Source: Candidatus Yanofskybacteria bacterium RIFCSPHIGHO2_02_FULL_50_12 (GTDB taxonomy: Bacteria > Patescibacteriota > Minisyncoccia > 2-02-FULL-40-12 > GWA2-44-9). From it: a DNA stretch of 21,389 nucleotides. Below the pieces are notes generated by a model. The model ran no database searches and was not told the DNA's origin. It saw only the letters and a list, made by a program, of their open reading frames with translations. The DNA lies in NCBI GenBank assembly GCA_001794525.1, contig MGJZ01000022.1, positions 5,676 through 27,064 on the forward strand, given 5' to 3'. Made by a program: the position numbers and the translations under genes. Numbering within the stretch: position 1 is the stretch's first letter; the number at the start of each line of letters is the position of its first letter. Of this stretch, positions 20,319-21,389 are shown piece by piece.

Positions 20319-20327
20319 ATTATACCA
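20319..20327 (-). promoter_or_regulatory. Extended -10 promoter for prsW-hsp20-vanW
   Basis: TGG-TATAAT on the minus strand (20327-20319), with a perfect -10 hexamer that contains the valS stop codon (20322-20320). The prsW ATG begins 8 bp further on, at the expected start of transcription. No good -35. Confidence 0.6.
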
Positions 20328-21389
20328 CCGGCCAATCTTCAATGAGAAGCAGTTTTTTGTTGCTAACTGGAAGTTTAGACCAGATTTCCTCGGTGATGAA
20401 GGGCATGAAGGGGTGAAGCAATTTGAGGCAGTTTTCTAGGATATAGTACAAGGTTGCCGTCATTTCTTTTTTATTTTTGCTTTCCTCGATCAGCTCATCT
20501 GCGAGCCGGTGCCAGATATAATGGTATAGTTTTTCGGCCGCCAGATAAAATCGGTACTGCTCCATGTCTTTAGTTATATCCGAGGCCAGATTATCAAATT
20601 CTTTTTTCAGCGCATCGTCTATTTCACCGGTTTTTTCCTGGGCCAATATAAAGCGCGCGATATTCCAGAGCTTGTTCCCAAAATGTTTTTGGCCCCTGAT
20701 CTTGTCTTCAGACAAGGCCATATCCATGCCAGGCGTGTTGCCGATCACCAGACCCATGCGCAGTGCGTCGGTGCCGAATTTGTCGATCAAGGTCGTCGGA
20801 TCAATCACATTGCCTTTGGACTTGGACATTTTCTGGCCCTTGGCGTCGTTAACCATGCCATGGAAATAGACCGTATGGAACGGCTCCCGGTCGGTGCGAT
20901 AAAGCCCGAACATGATCATGCGCGGGATCCATTTAAACACCAAGTCCCTGCCGCTCTCCATAACGTCAGTCGGGTAGTAGGTCTTGTAGTCGTCGCTGTC
21001 TGGATAGCCGAGCGCGAGATATGGCCACTGGCCCGATGAGAACCAGGTATCAAATGTATCTTCGTCCTGACGAAGCGGTTTGCCGCAGGTCTGGCAGTTG
21101 GTTAATCTGTTTTCCAGATCTGGTGCGCCATTGTGGCAGTCATCGCATACTTTGGCGGGAATAGGGATGCCCCAGACAATCTGCCGCGATATATTCCAGT
21201 CGATCGGATGCTCCATCCAGTAAGTGAAAATCTTTTCGAAATGTTCGGTAACAAATTTAACTTTGCCCGATCGAACGGCGGCAAGGGCTTTCTCTGTCAG
21301 AGGAGCTGTTTTGACGAACCACTGATCCAATATCCTCGGCTCAATGGTTGTGCCGCATTTATAGCAGACGGGGACAGTGTGTTTATAGG
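20320..21389 (-). CDS. valS: Valyl-tRNA synthetase, C-terminal part (5' end outside window)
   Basis: 356 residues are visible, open at the right edge. A Cys-rich stretch VCYKCGTTIEPRILDQWF opens it, followed by a zinc-ribbon-like pair (CDDC ... CQTC), then DTFDTWFSSGQWP, the ATP-binding KMSKSKGNVIDP and the class Ia anticodon-binding start with FGNKLWNIARF. The wording of these motifs is that of ValS and not IleS or LeuS. It charges tRNA-Val with valine. The protein ends LLLIEDWPVV, right after the anticodon-domain core; the C-terminal coiled-coil arm of about 100 or more residues found in E. coli and Thermus ValS is absent. The stop codon is clean, with no trace of the missing part downstream. 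Confidence 0.95.
   Translation of the reverse strand, partial: YKHTVPVCYKCGTTIEPRILDQWFVKTAPLTEKALAAVRSGKVKFVTEHFEKIFTYWMEHPIDWNISRQIVWGIPIPAKVCDDCHNGAPDLENRLTNCQTCGKPLRQDEDTFDTWFSSGQWPYLALGYPDSDDYKTYYPTDVMESGRDLVFKWIPRMIMFGLYRTDREPFHTVYFHGMVNDAKGQKMSKSKGNVIDPTTLIDKFGTDALRMGLVIGNTPGMDMALSEDKIRGQKHFGNKLWNIARFILAQEKTGEIDDALKKEFDNLASDITKDMEQYRFYLAAEKLYHYIWHRLADELIEESKNKKEMTATLYYILENCLKLLHPFMPFITEEIWSKLPVSNKKLLLIEDWPVV

Noticed and set aside
1..21389. CRISPR array, transposase, integrase or phage genes
   Set aside because: No regularly spaced direct repeats and no recognisable cas, transposase, integrase or phage structural proteins were seen on either strand.

Overview
The window reads as a chromosomal segment from a Patescibacteria (Candidate Phyla Radiation) genome. 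This is an inference, not a direct observation. It rests on short gene spacing, many small single-TM proteins, mostly absent Shine-Dalgarno (SD) sites, a four-repeat ribosomal protein S1, small VanW, Hsp20 and PrsW genes, and above all a run of two-TM pilin-like proteins of the kind (T4SS_pilin / TrbC-VirB2-like) that is common in that group. TGA is used as a stop (e.g. ends of the genes at 11217 and 14462), so the SR1/Gracilibacteria code is not in use. Base composition is near balanced, with an AT-richer island around 9007-9648.

Left part (1-5520, minus strand): an RluA-type pseudouridine synthase (running off the left edge), an HTH plus LAGLIDADG-like protein, tRNA-Val(UAC), a 66-aa membrane protein, an unusual tRNA-Ile(UAU), ftsH, a C-terminally anchored unknown protein with its own promoter and terminator, and rpsA. 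From a back-to-back promoter pair at 5489-5555, the plus-strand set starts: a UlaG-like metallo-beta-lactamase-fold hydrolase, a one-TM protein and gyrA. Then come an AT-rich stretch with a one-TM protein, a CBS-pair membrane protein and a small one-TM protein, the last two each with a recognisable promoter or terminator.

Centre-right (10650-17905, plus strand) is the main accessory locus: a class I methyltransferase, a 109-bp inverted-repeat unit, a membrane-anchored family 1 solute-binding protein, then five proteins built on one two-TM pilin-like core plus a C-terminally anchored Cys-motif surface protein. Two of the five are large fusions. One carries a lytic transglycosylase domain (VirB1-like function). 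The other carries three beta-sandwich-like repeats, a Gly/Ser/Thr linker and a C-terminal Cys-rich repeat region. The three small ones look like plain pilin subunits, and the last has its own -10 box, a strong SD and a strong terminator. I read the locus as a cell-surface filament or secretion appendage, with wall-opening, adhesive and subunit components encoded together. No ATPase (VirB4/VirD4) is in the window.

Right part: tRNA-Leu(UAG) on the plus strand, then minus-strand valS (3' part only, running off the right edge), prsW, hsp20 and vanW, tightly packed.

A recurring regulatory feature is a good -10 element 6-9 nt before the best start codon (small membrane ORF at 1764, ftsH, MBL protein, methyltransferase, prsW), implying leaderless transcripts. 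Two genes (start 4245 on minus, start 17522 on plus) instead have clear SD sites.
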